NCBI GenBank assembly: GCA_030272585.1
Contig: BSYQ01000001.1
Location: 7,440,001-7,504,000 of the forward strand
DNA: 64,000 nucleotides
Reading direction: 5' to 3'
Origin: Bryopsis sp. KO-2023
Lineage: Eukaryota > Chlorophyta > Ulvophyceae > Bryopsidales > Bryopsidaceae
Shown here: one piece after another, positions 34,832 to 46,432 of the stretch
Numbering within the stretch: the stretch's first letter is position 1
Layout of the letters: the number at the start of each line of letters is the position of its first letter
Notes under the pieces: generated by a model
Seen by the model: only the letters and a program-made list of their open reading frames with translations
Database searches by the model: none
What the model was told of the DNA's origin: nothing
Made by a program: the position numbers and the translations under genes

Positions 34832-37800
34832 CTAGCCGTCTTTTTCCTCTTCCTCCGCTGGTTCACCACCACCGGTCTCCTCTCTGGGCCAAATCCCTTT
34901 AGGCGAATCATCCAGTGATGGGAGCGTGGGGAGAGAAACCAGAGGGGCATCGACGCCGTTTTCGTTACTGGGTATGGATTCTGGATCGCATGTTCTATCT
35001 TTATCACCACCGACACCAACACCGACTTCACCAAGCCTACTATCATCCGCTTCCCACGACATCTCATGAGACCGGCGCTCAAACTCACGAGACCGGCGCT
35101 CAAACTCTTCGGAGATTCGGATCCCCTTGGAATACGGTGAATGTGGAGCGGGATCAGCAGAATCGTTCAGATTCGACAAAAGTGGCTCACTCACCCCTTC
35201 CAATGTCACAGCAGTTCCTTTTTCGCTCAGCGCTGGGTAAGGCAAAAACGGAAGGATGCTTGATGGTCGCATGAGCCCTGTGCACAGAAAAAAAACACAT
35301 CCCCTTCCGCATGAAATCCCCATGAAAAAGAAAAAAAAAGCGCCGATGAAACAGCCATGACAGTCATGGCAACAGCAACAGTCGTGGAACTGTTCAGATA
35401 TTCTACTTCGGAGAGATTCTTACCGTCGACACGGTGGTCTGGATCCAGGGCGTTCGCCTTTTCCCCCAAGACAAGCATGGCATTTTCCTTGATGACATCC
35501 TTCCGGGTAAGCAGGCCAACGATTCTGGGCCGGGATGACACCACGAAAAGATGCCTCAACCCCATGGTCCGGAAAAGACGGTAGGCTCGAGTCAGACTGC
35601 AAAGCACCCAAGAAAAACGAGACATCTCTCAACCAGAAAAAATCACCCCACACACGCACACAGATAACACCATGCATGCAAAACAAGCACCCCAATTTCC
35701 TGGTCCCCACCTGGCATTCGATTGAATCAGGAAAGGTTGCCTTTGCATGAATGGCCTCAGGTCTACGTAATACTGCTCCATTTCATCCATGGTGAAAGAG
35801 CCCAGGATGGGCTCCTGGTCTTCTTTCGCCCGAATCTTGAGTGGAACTTGCTCCAGCCTCGCCAGCAAATCCAGCCTATCCTTTTGCGTCGCTGGAATCA
35901 TATCCTCCACTGCGGTTGAATTGGGATCCTCTCCATACAAGTCGGACTTCACAGAACCACACAATCACACCCAAAGAGTTATCGGCAAGAGTGCAGTGGC
36001 TTCGAGTGCAAATTCTCACCATTGACATTTCATGCTTTGTGAAAACATGAACATTTTCTTTTTGGAGTTGCAATAAAATATAGAAAAATTGCTTATATTA
36101 GCTTTCTTTTACTATGAAAATAGTGTAAATACTTAATACATAACCGCCCATTGCATATAATATAACACTATTCGAAGCTTAATGAATGTAAGCGGAATAT
36201 CAGTACAACGCTGAGAAAATGAGTGCACCGTTTCCCTTCAGATACCTTTTTGATGAATCCGATTCTGTTCTGACACATCCTCAACAACTGGATGCGCGTC
36301 ACGAGTCCATCCAGATCGACCGGCTGCTCACACAGTTGCCCTGGAACAGCATTTCCACTGACGGGGAAGCCCCCATGCGTGGTGCTTCTCAAGATGTACA
36401 TCAAATCGCTGAGCTGGACGACGGGCGGCAAGCACACCAACTCCTCCGACATCAATTCTTCCACACTCAGCTTATCGTGGACCATCTTTTGTTCGTACTG
36501 AAAACCTGGCTCTTCCTGTTGGCACCGCATGACACACATAGGCATAGTTTTCATGGTGAAAAAGAGATATTATATTTGAAGCATGATTTGATAATATGCC
36601 CATTCGACCAGGATTTGTTTTTCTACCAACAATTACTGGTCAAAGGGTTTCTTCTACTGGCTCATTTCAAAAAATTTGATTTGGTGTGGTTGTACCGATT
36701 TTCAATATCATAATAAATTCTATTTAAAAAACACTCTTGATCGAAGCGAACATGGACACAACACCAGCCAAGAGAAGAACTATTTTTCTCAAAAATAGAA
36801 CCCATATTTTTTTTCCAAGTTTTTCCACAGCAGCAAAAATTCTTACCAAGACGGGAGCACCACGGATTTCAATGTGCGTGTCGTAAATTCCGAGCGTGAA
36901 TGCATCGCCCACAGCTTTGGCAGTCATGACAGCCACCATGATTGGAATGATGAGCTGCAGGGAGCCCGTGGTTTCCATGACTAGAACACAGATCGAAATC
37001 GTCATTCTGGTGGCGCCACCCAGTGATGCGGCCGCCCCGACGATCGCATACGACTGGAGCGACAGCCGAGGAGGATGCGATGCCACAGCATTCAGCATCA
37101 AATGCACAAACCTGAATGCAAGAGAAAAAAATACACCACCCTTTATAGCCCATCAGCTCAACTGAAACGAAATGAAAAAGACGAAAGAATTTTTATTTTT
37201 TTCTGATTTTTTTTTTTAACTTGACAAAAAAAAGGAAGAAACACTTTATATACGCAAAGTGGTGTCATGTTCTGTTCTGCAAAAGGAGACATTTTTTCGA
37301 TATGACCTACGAAACAACCAAAAAATGGGAAAATCTTCCCGAGAGCACCTAAAAAACAGACAGAATAAGAGATTTTTTCCATCATGGATTATGCGCTCCT
37401 TTTAGTAGAACATACCGGCCTACAATACGTCCCCCCGCGGCTCCAACTGTCAAGGATGGCACGAACAACCCAGTGGCTGCACCGACACCGTAAGTCCACA
37501 CCATGAGGCCATACACGAAAAAGAAGAAAACGATGAGGAGGAACGAGTTGAATTGGTAAAGAGGGTGATCAAGAGGGAAGGGCTCTCCCAGGTGCATCAC
37601 CAGCCGGAGCGCTTGAGAAAGCGGGCTGAAGAAGAGCTGACCGTAGATGCTGTACTTGTTGTCTTCGCAATACATTTGTGGGAAATTATCCAGCTCTCCA
37701 CCTCCGGAATAAAATCGAGCCTGAACAGGGAAAAAATAAAATAAATAATACTAATTTAATTTAATTTAAATTTTCCTTTTAATTGATTAAACCCAGTTCA

Positions 37801-40800
37801 TACTTCTCAAACCCCATACTCTTAATCGATTAAACCCGGTTACATTAATTAATAAACCCCCGTATTTATTCCCAACCCACCCACCCCTTTCCAAGAAGAA
37901 CTGAGAGAGATTTTCTTCAATCGTGGTTTTTCTTTTTCCCTTTTCTTACCGTTTCTGTTTCATCCTCTTCCAAGTAGTGGATGTCCCCCTTCTCGGGCAC
38001 ATCAGCACATGGAGACACATAGCACATGAAAAACGCCAGCGACCCCGTCACGAAAGCCACAAACATCACTTCCAATGTCCGTTTAGCAGGCGAAGACACC
38101 TTGATATATCTGTGCCTCCAGCTGGTCACTTTCACATTCAACCACACGAACAAGGACCCCAGCAGCCCGCAAACCGCGCCTATGATCACGAAAATGGGCA
38201 TCTCCCAAACGTAGTAATACAGTTTCTGTCCGTAAAGTGCATGCTCGTCTGAGTACAAACCGAAATCTCTGTTTGTACCCAAACGCGCACTGTCAATCGC
38301 ACCGGGGTCCTCACGAAATTGGACCTAGCAACACACCAATACATCTTTCATAAAACCCTAAAATCAACCCAGCAACACACCAATACGTACTTCAAAAACT
38401 CTAAAATCAATGTAGCAACACCACCACCGATGCACGATTTCATTTCACATGCTCACATATTTTTGTCCAGCGAGAATTTCCCAGCCGGGATTCTATCTCC
38501 ATCGGCAGAAAAACGTGGCTGTGATTCACCAACTCACCAGGGTGTGCAGAGTGAGGACTCCCACGCACGTCGACAAGAACCCCCTCCACATTACAGATGT
38601 ACTGTAGAAAGAGGCTCCCTCTTCAATGGTGAACAACAATCCACCGATAGGTGCTGCAAAGGCTGTAGCCACACCAGCTGCTGTTCCAATAGCCGTGAAA
38701 TCTCTATGATCCTGCCCCACCACCCATTAACTATTAATTAATTTACATCGGAGAATATTTTGAAAATTGTCTCACTATATATATCATGAAAAGGGCGAGG
38801 AGTGATTCGAGAAAAATATAATTAAAAAAAATGGATAAGCTGATCATTGAATATTGTAGTAACACGTTGTCTTCACGGGAAGGTTCTCTCTTCACTGGTG
38901 CAGAATTTTCTTTTAACACTGATCATAGCCTGTTAATTTTTTTTTTGGGGGGGGGGGATGCGTCTCGCAATGTCACTTTTGTTGGCAACGTACCTACATA
39001 TATATATTTATTTTATTCTTTTTTAAATACCCACCGCATCGTTACGAAAGTAACCTCCAAATTTTCTGTTCGATTTCACAGTCGAAGCTCCTTTGCCTCC
39101 AATCAGCCGTGACAAGGTCCTGGAGCCCATTCCGCCAAGACCTCCACCGACAATACCCCCTCCATGAACGAAGGGACCCTCTTTACCAGCGATCAACCCC
39201 GAGGAGATCGAAAACATCACTCCCACAAGCTTAGCGATGAACGTCTTCACTTGCAGAAGACCTTTGATGTGTACACCGTTCAGGTAAGTCTTCAATTCCG
39301 GGATTCCACTGCCAGCAGCAAGAGGCTGTCATGACAGACAGGGAAATGCCACCAGATGTCAGACTCCCGATTGCACTTTTCCTCAGAAGTACAGTTCGTC
39401 AAAATGTGCAGTCAATAGTTAGCTTGTTGATACTAAAATGGAAAGCCAGTTTTATGTATTAAGAGCTCATTAGTCATCTTTCTTTTTCTTCTGGGGTGTT
39501 TTTTGGAAATTTGGAGATTTTCACCACATGAACACACCTCAACATAAGACACCAAAGCGCCAGCAATTGACGATAAAAAGACGGCAATTCCCACAAACGT
39601 AGCATACGGTTTCCAGAACCCTTGGCCTGTGGATTCAATCATGCTGTGTGTGCTGTCATACTTCCAGTCGTTCAATATCTGCAAAAAGCAAAACCATGGG
39701 AAAACTTGAAAAAACAAAACATCAGCATTCGCTCAAATCCTTCGACAAGCTCTTTTAAATGAATTCAAAAATAAAAAAAACTACGCTCTCGAAACAGGTG
39801 ATTGGAGTGCAGAGCATCAGCTGTGGTGTTAAATCGAATTGCTACTAAAGTTGAAAAAGGTATATTTGATTCTTCAAATAGGTAATACCGATGTCTTGTT
39901 TTTTCAATGGAAAGAAAAAATAAAAGATAGCCATATACGATTCAGTTTTTGTCCGAAATTGTGGTGAAATTCGTTTTCTGTTCATGATTTTTCTTATGCG
40001 TTCTGTGCACACCTCAATGCCCCAATCAACCAGAAACGCGATTATCCCCATTGTGAACCCAATTAAACCTGCAACACATTCCCAACACATTCAAAACTTT
40101 TTTTTTTTCATTCCCTTGTCTTTGGCATCCAGCCAAACAGAGCCCAAAAAATTCCCATACTTTCCAGTGTCGTTTCATAAACACCATGTAAGGAGTCAGA
40201 AAAAACTTGAAACAAAAAAAAAACATGCGCACCACACCTGATATGAGCCATCTCCAACCCTCAGCTCGAGTGTAATCCTTGTGGTCTCTATGCACATTGG
40301 CTTCACGTTCCACATCGTTTTCCTGTTCAAAATTTATTGATGCTGTTTCAAAAATCCTTTTTTAAGGGGAAGCTACATTCATTATTATTAAAAAAAAATG
40401 AATAAATTAGCTCTTCGAAAAAGCAATGCTGCTATTTTTTATTGCTCAATTCACAACCTACCACAGGATCGTAATCATGGCTCTCGAATCCTCCCATTTT
40501 TTTCAGCTTGGACAAAGTCTCAGAGGTTTCCTGCATTCCAAAACAAAAAGAAAATCACAGACAAATATTTAATTTTTTACGATATTTTTATATAAATATC
40601 TATTTGTTATTTCAGCCCAAAAAAACGACAACCTTATATCACTCTTGTTATTCTTCTTTTCTTGTCACCCCGTTTTCGAAGCAAACTCGGATGTTACTCA
40701 CCTTGATAGTGAGGGGCGCACCGTCCAAGGCCCCCCCAGCCACCACGGAGTTAATCCGACTAACTGTGAATTTTCGCGCGATATCATCAGCTTCGTCCAG

Positions 40801-40810
40801 TTGATGGTAT
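34832..40810 (-). CDS. CLC-family chloride/proton antiporter with two CBS domains (5' end unresolved)
   Basis: Exons 40810-40702, 40530-40462, 40322-40238, 40068-40013, 39678-39538, 39325-39035, 38711-38538, 38324-37950, 37720-37416, 37111-36847, 36515-36246, 35946-35711, 35596-35424, 35277-34832 join in phase to about 998 residues. Motifs: [10 protein letters not shown] before the first helix, GSGIPELK (Ser: chloride rather than nitrate), GKEGPFVH with the gating Glu, [11 protein letters not shown] keeping the proton Glu, and [15 protein letters not shown]. Two CBS domains follow ([35 protein letters not shown]). The IEEGASF form is that of the CLC-6/7 and plant intracellular group, so an endomembrane exchanger is likely. 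The tail is acidic with a duplicated EFERRS unit. The start codon and first exon upstream of 40810 are not settled. Confidence 0.9.
38327..38413 (-). repeat. tandem repeat in a CLC intron
   Basis: A unit of 43-44 bp starting AGCAACACACCAATAC is present twice (38327, 38371), with a third partial start at 38414. Confidence 0.8.
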
Positions 40811-42219
40811 CTGGACAACACACGAAAGTTCGGACACCGAAACCGAATTGAACAGCAGACATTCCTGCACACAATCCTATGTTACCCTCGGGAGTCGCGT
40901 CGATACGAAAGAAAACTTGGGGATAGACGAGGACCCCAGAATTAAGTTTGAGAGCGGAGGCTGCGCAAGAAACACAAAAACTCCGTCTCGAAAAGAAGCA
41001 CATCGTTGAAGGGCGGAGAGGGGATTCAAAACGCAGACGTCTCTGTGAAAAAAATTGGGAGGGAGCGCAACAACGCGCGCGAGGGAGTTTGATGCATCCA
41101 CGAGCTCAAAATTAGCGAAGGAACCGAACGCGCAACAAGCATGAAAGCGACCGAAGGACAGCTCAATGCTCTAACGCTTCGGTCGGGAACGAACCCTGAA
41201 TTGAACCAGCCAGAAACTCCAGAAACGAAACGAGCCGCAGTCTACTTCCACCAGTCCGTCGCACGCGTTCTGGCCCGAAACGCAGCGCTGGTGAAAATAA
41301 CAGCCGTCACCTGAGTGTCCCTTTCCTCCCGTAGGATCTCGACGAATAGCTCGCTTCGTCCATTTTTGCGACTCAGCTGTAACCAAGAATGGGGACGTCG
41401 TGGCGAGGCTTATGTACAGGTCGCAGACGTGGTGTATTCGTGTGGTGAGTCCTACGTGGACGCCAACCGAAAGGCAGGATCGGATTCAATCTTGGCAGAA
41501 TGCCCCCATGCGATCGGTAGGGGGTGAGCGTTGTGGAGAGGGCTGGGGGTGCTTGTGAATGTTGCCTTCGTATCTCCAGCCTGTGTCACCAGTCAGCTCA
41601 ACTGACTGCGAGCGTTAGAAAGGCTGGCTTCCCCGAACCAATCGCGTTCCAGAATTCCTGCTGACTCTGACAAAAGTAATGCCCTGTGATGTAGCCTGCA
41701 CCCGTTTTTTTCAACCCCTGTGGCGTTGATTGAATGAAAACTTCAAGACTGCGGTGCCCCTTTTGTTTTCAAAAGGGCATTCTCTGGTGGAATGGGTCAC
41801 TTGGGAGCAAATAACGCAAGAGAGTGTAGTGAAAAAATTCGTCACAGCTCGTGAGAGAAAAAGAAGAACACAACTGGAATTCGGTCGTCCTACTCACACC
41901 CGCAATAGTTGTGGGAGGCGTCTGTCGACTGTGGATCAAGATTTACAGAGAAGTAGGGGGGGTGGCGGCTTCCCAAGAAACGCAAGGTCGCTATAGACAG
42001 CAAGGCTTGCTGAACAAGTCGTGTTGATTTTCTAGCGTCTCGAATTTCGCTCAACAAGTGATAACTTGAATGGTTAGCATTATGTCCTGCCACCCATTTC
42101 TTTAATGCCAAAAAAGAACGCCAAATTCTGCACATATAAGTGTAATTACATGGCCACCACAGTGTGCCTTCACAAAAAATTACAAAAAAAACATCAAAAC
42201 TATGTTACACTGTTTCACA
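40811..42219. other. CLC promoter side and F-box gene 3' flank
   Basis: No supported exon beyond a probable missing CLC first exon. Candidate starts on the minus strand near 41007 (MCFFSRRSFCVSC) do not splice in the right phase. Plus-strand frames at 41315-41527 and 41730-41996 carry no recognisable domain. Confidence 0.35.
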
Positions 42220-43817
42220 TCAACAACTGCTCAGAATCACTTCAAGATCGGGTCTCCTTTGCTTCAAATGGATCAACCCATTGTTGGTCCATTCCCCGCA
42301 CACCCACAAATTGCTGTGATCTGCAGACAAACTCAAGGTCACCATTGCTTCAGCAGAAACCAGCATTTTCAACCCATCGTCCGTCACAGATGTGAAACAC
42401 AGGTCCAAAAATCTGACATTTTTCAAGTTTTCGCACACAGAATCATCCACCAGTGAACATCCATGCAAATCAATATCCTGCAGCTGGGGGCCCAGTTCTG
42501 CAACCCCACTGGGAAGGATGTTGTGGCACCATGCCAGGTTCAGCGTGTGTAACTTTGGCAGAGTGCGTTTCGAGAGCCATCCTTCACCAGAGATAGCACC
42601 CCCCGAAGACTCCAGCGACAGTTTCTGGCAAAACAAGAACAGAAAAATCACTTCCTGGGGGGGGGAGATCACTCGCTTGACAGTGGTCACACATCACCAC
42701 CAGTTTTTTTTTTCTCAGTTTCGGTTCTTGGAAATATACACATATTGAATTGAATTGAAAGGATATTTACACAAGGCCAAAAGGTCGAGTGCAACCTGTT
42801 CAAGGAAATGTGTTGAAGGCTGAGAACGAAACTATTGTATCATCAAAGTGTCCATATCTAGCTCTCTACCCCATGTACATATATATTCTTCTCTTTATAA
42901 AAAAGCACACAGTGTACATGGTCCAAAGTGTATTTTATAAAAACTTAGCTGGCCCCAAAGTGGCCCTAAATTTGGCCATTTAAAATCATTAAGGCCCTTT
43001 TTTGGCCCCAATTCGTACGAAAAATTAGAATGTGCCCCCAACTTCAAAAATACGAATTGGAGGGCTTGGTTTTTATATAGCATTTACTTACTGCTGTTGG
43101 TTTTGATTTCTGAGGAATCTCGATTGATTTCTTGGATGTGACCTTTTCGTGGCCCAAAATTATCTTGTAGAAAAACATTTTGGCCCTTTTGTGGCCCCAA
43201 AATTTGCCATTCTATTTTTTTTTTGGGGGGGGGGGAATACATCAATCTATCAATCAATTAAAAAAAAATACACTGCTGATCACTGACGGATTGATCGATC
43301 AACCTGTAAACGTGGCATCGTCGGCTGGCAGTGCGCCGTGGAAAGAATCTGGACCAACTCCACGTCAGACAGATTACAATGCGACAGCTTCAGATCTACG
43401 AGGTGTTTGCACGCCGAGACCTCCTTCACCAACGGAAAGGGAGAGCAGTTCATCGCTTCCAGATATTTCACCGCTGGAATACTCTTCAACAGCCAAGCGC
43501 CCTGGGGCAGCACTATTTCAGTGAGCCTGTTCTCGGGCGACAAGTTGACCTCCTTGACGTCTCTGAGCGCCTGCAACTCAACCAGGAGGAGAACACCACC
43601 ATTGAGTGATCTGGCTGAAGAAGCAGTTCGATCCTCAACTGCATAGCCCCCCCCAACAACGTTTCATAGCTCGTTCACGACGCACCTCGAAGCCTGCCTG
43701 ACGAAAAGTGTTGCACACGGCCTGAGCGCAAGCCATCGACGGCAAGTCAGCAGGACAGAGTCGCGACAAGCACAGCGAAAGGATGGGGAGGGGGAGCTGG
43801 GAAAGGTCCGTCTCCAT
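42220..43817 (-). CDS. F-box and leucine-rich-repeat protein
   Basis: Three phase-0 exons (43817-43686, 43570-43304, 42624-42220) give 267 residues. The N-terminus (METDLSQLPLPILSLCLSRL...AVCNTFRQAGFE) fits an F-box-like helix set. The remainder has degenerate LRRs: LVDLKLSHCNLSDVELVQIL, LHTLNLAWCHNILPSG, LQDIDLHGCSLVDDSV, VRFLDLCFTSVTDDGL. It ends RPDLEVILSSC. Expected role is a substrate receptor of an SCF ubiquitin ligase; the target is unknown. The gene lies head-to-head with the phosphomutase gene, 185 bp apart. The first intron uses GTGCGT...TTGCAG. Confidence 0.75.
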
Positions 43818-44002
43818 GAGCGTTCCGGAAGTACTTCCACCTGCAGCATGCAGAAAATCGCCGCCCGCACGCCCAAACACACCAAAATGAGTGGGGTTGG
43901 AGATGGGATTGATCCATGTAAATGCCGAGCTCATCCAACGGAAGGTGGGAGATTAGGTTCATCTCGAAATAATGCTTACCCTCCAACGCGCGCAGTTCCG
44001 CG
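43818..44002. promoter_or_regulatory. short bidirectional promoter region
   Basis: Only 185 bp separate the divergent start codons of the F-box/LRR and phosphomutase genes, so both promoters must lie here or overlap the 5' ends. No TATA box was seen. Confidence 0.5.
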
Positions 44003-45850
44003 ATGCAGCAAAACCTTCTTGGTTTTCGGAGTGTTGTGGGATTCACACCAGTCCACCATCCCAAGCCATGGCTGCGCCTTTCATCAGCGAAATCAAGATC
44101 TCGCTCGCTTTGGGCGCACCCGCCAGCGCGCCATGGGGACGTCAACGAACTCGTCGGAAGCTGGCTAGACGTCGATCCTTCGGAAGACTCCCGCTCGGTG
44201 ATCGAAGGTCTCCTTGAATCTGGGGAGGAGGAGGAGCTTCTGGACCGACTCGGCGCAAGGCTACAGTTTGGAACGGCTGGATTACGGGGGCTGGACGGGC
44301 CAGGTTTTAATCGTATGAACTCGGTGACTGTGCAGCAAACCACGCAAGGACTGTGTCGATATCTGAAGGAGACGTTCGGACTCGACGCCCTTCAGAAGAA
44401 AGGCGTCGTGGTGGGATTCGACGGCCGTAAAAACTCCCGACGATACGCGGACGTCGTCGCGAACGTGTTTCTGTCGAAGGGAATCGTCGTGCGGAAGTTT
44501 TCCGAGGTCGTTCCGACCCCTTTCGTTGCTTTCGGAGTCACTTATCTGGATTGCCTGGCGGGCGTCATGATCACTGCTTCGCATAACCCCAAAGAGTACA
44601 ACGGGTACAAACTGTATTGGGAAAACGGGTGTCAGATAATCCCCCCTCACGACTCCATGATTGCATCCCATATTGACGACAACCTGCAACTCTGGGATCT
44701 CACTCTTCCGAGCGCCAACCGCAGCGATTTAGTAATGGATCCTCTCGAAATCGTATCGGAGGCATATTACAACAGCATCATGCAAAAATTGCATTTTTCA
44801 AATGATGGTACAGAGACCCTCAAATTAGTGTACTCCCCTCTCCATGGGGTTGGGGGTGATTTCGTCAGAAAAGCTTTTTCAAAGTTTGGAATCCCTGGGT
44901 TGGTGGTGGTTCCTGAGCAAGAATTTCCCGATCCTGATTTCCCAACTGTAACTTTCCCAAATCCTGAGGAAGGGTCTGGGGTTTTCGATTTGGGTTTTAA
45001 AACAGCGGACAGTGCCGGCGCCAGGGTGGTGCTGATCAACGATCCAGATGCCGACCGGCTGTCAGTCGCAGAAAAGACGAATGGGGAATGGAGAATCTTC
45101 TCAGGGAACGAAATAGGTTTGCTTTTGGGACACTGGATGTGGGAAAATACCAAACTTCGCGGTGGTGCTGAAAATCCACAGAACTTTGCTATGATTGGTA
45201 CGGTCGTCAGTTCCAAAATGCTTTCCAGGTTGGCCGCGAGGGAGGGATTTCAGTTTCACCAAACCTTGACAGGGTTCAAGTGGCTGGGAAACAAGGCAAT
45301 CGAGCTTCGAAAACGAGGACTGCGTGTGTTGCTGGCTTTCGAAGAGGCGATTGGTTTCATGCTGGATGGGCCGGTGACAGACAAGGATGGGGTGTCTGGT
45401 GCGGTTGTGTTCGGTGAAATGGTGGCAGCCCTGAATGCACGAGGATTGTCTGTCACGGAGCACTTATCGACGATCACATCCGAGCTAGGAAACTTGGAAT
45501 ATCGATCGGGGTATTTCCAAAGAACCCCGGAAGAATCCAAAGAGTTTTTTGCGAGGATGAGGGAAAACAACAGTTATCCATCGAGTCTGGGGGGTGTCGG
45601 TGTCGATTTCGTCAGAGATATGGGGACTGGAATGGATACTTCCAGGGATGACGGGAAGACAGATTTGCCGTGGAAAAGGGGGGATCTCATGGTGACTTTT
45701 GGCTTGAAAGGAGATGGTTGGGTAACTCTGAGGGCAAGTGGGACGGAGCCCAAACTCAAGTATTATTTGGAAGTGGGGGATACTGTTGATGGAAGCGGTG
45801 CAGATGTGGCAGACAAACTTGTGGAAGAAATTCGTTCGTTAGTACTTTAA
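44003..45850 (+). CDS. PGM2: phosphoglucomutase-2 / phosphopentomutase-type alpha-D-phosphohexomutase
   Basis: One uninterrupted frame of 615 residues, unusual here. The phosphoserine loop TASHNP (Ser about 193), metal loop DPDADR (about 347), sugar-binding FEEAIGF (about 446) and phosphate-binding RASGTEPK (about 577) are all intact. ARLQFGTAGLRG near residue 85 and TTQGLCRYLKE are typical of the PGM2/PGM2L1 branch, which interconverts ribose- and deoxyribose-1- and 5-phosphates and acts on glucose phosphates. It is probably cytosolic. The first 50 residues are Arg/Ser-rich and not conserved; they may be a targeting peptide, or the true start may be later. Which sugar is preferred cannot be told by sight. 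Confidence 0.93.
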   Translation: MQQNLLGFRSVVGFTPVHHPKPWLRLSSAKSRSRSLWAHPPARHGDVNELVGSWLDVDPSEDSRSVIEGLLESGEEEELLDRLGARLQFGTAGLRGLDGPGFNRMNSVTVQQTTQGLCRYLKETFGLDALQKKGVVVGFDGRKNSRRYADVVANVFLSKGIVVRKFSEVVPTPFVAFGVTYLDCLAGVMITASHNPKEYNGYKLYWENGCQIIPPHDSMIASHIDDNLQLWDLTLPSANRSDLVMDPLEIVSEAYYNSIMQKLHFSNDGTETLKLVYSPLHGVGGDFVRKAFSKFGIPGLVVVPEQEFPDPDFPTVTFPNPEEGSGVFDLGFKTADSAGARVVLINDPDADRLSVAEKTNGEWRIFSGNEIGLLLGHWMWENTKLRGGAENPQNFAMIGTVVSSKMLSRLAAREGFQFHQTLTGFKWLGNKAIELRKRGLRVLLAFEEAIGFMLDGPVTDKDGVSGAVVFGEMVAALNARGLSVTEHLSTITSELGNLEYRSGYFQRTPEESKEFFARMRENNSYPSSLGGVGVDFVRDMGTGMDTSRDDGKTDLPWKRGDLMVTFGLKGDGWVTLRASGTEPKLKYYLEVGDTVDGSGADVADKLVEEIRSLVL

Positions 45851-46432
45851 CATACCTCATCTGGCTGCTGTTGTGTTTTCAGTAGAAGTCAATTATGATT
45901 TTTATTTTCCCAGGAATGCTGGAGCATCCCTTGAAAACTAATGGATGAGGTAACACAACAATACTGCGATCAGTGTGCTTTCTTTTGACTTGGGAGTTTG
46001 ATTTAGAAAAGTTTTTAGAAACGAAAAAACAAAAAAAAGCAAAATACAAATGACCCATCCCAGACTAAAGTGTGGGACTGCTGTCGATCGGGACAAAGAG
46101 GCAGCCACAAGGGTAGAAGATGGTTGGAATCCTGCAAATGAAGACAGTAGTTTTTCAAGAATGCCCGCGGAAGAATTCCTTTAAAGTTTATGATGACCCC
46201 TGCAATTCTGCAATTTCATTTTCTACTTCACGAAAGTTTAGGTCATGCAGCTGATCATCAAAGTTTTCAACAGTTTTCAATCGACATCTGTGATCCATGG
46301 AGATAATAAGTTCATTGGTTGTATTCATTGGATGTCTCAATGTATGAAGAAATCCCGATTCCAGTTTTGAAAATGCCTTCGAGCTCTCAATCACTTTCTG
46401 GCACTCATAATACAAATTCTAGTCAGTGATCC
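45851..46432. other. convergent 3' region of PGM2 and DUF3110 genes
   Basis: Both neighbours end here. A minus frame at 46188-46415 is downstream of the DUF3110 stop and has no known domain. Confidence 0.5.

Noticed and set aside
40866-41007. MCFFSRRSFCVSC frame as the CLC first exon
   Set aside because: Its donor (GAGGGTAAC) leaves the wrong phase for the exon beginning at 40810.
43630-43690. Apparent one-base frameshift (eight G) in the F-box gene; with one G fewer the frame runs on
   Set aside because: A normal intron (GTGCGT at 43685 to TTGCAG at 43571) explains the join in phase 0, so no sequence error is needed.
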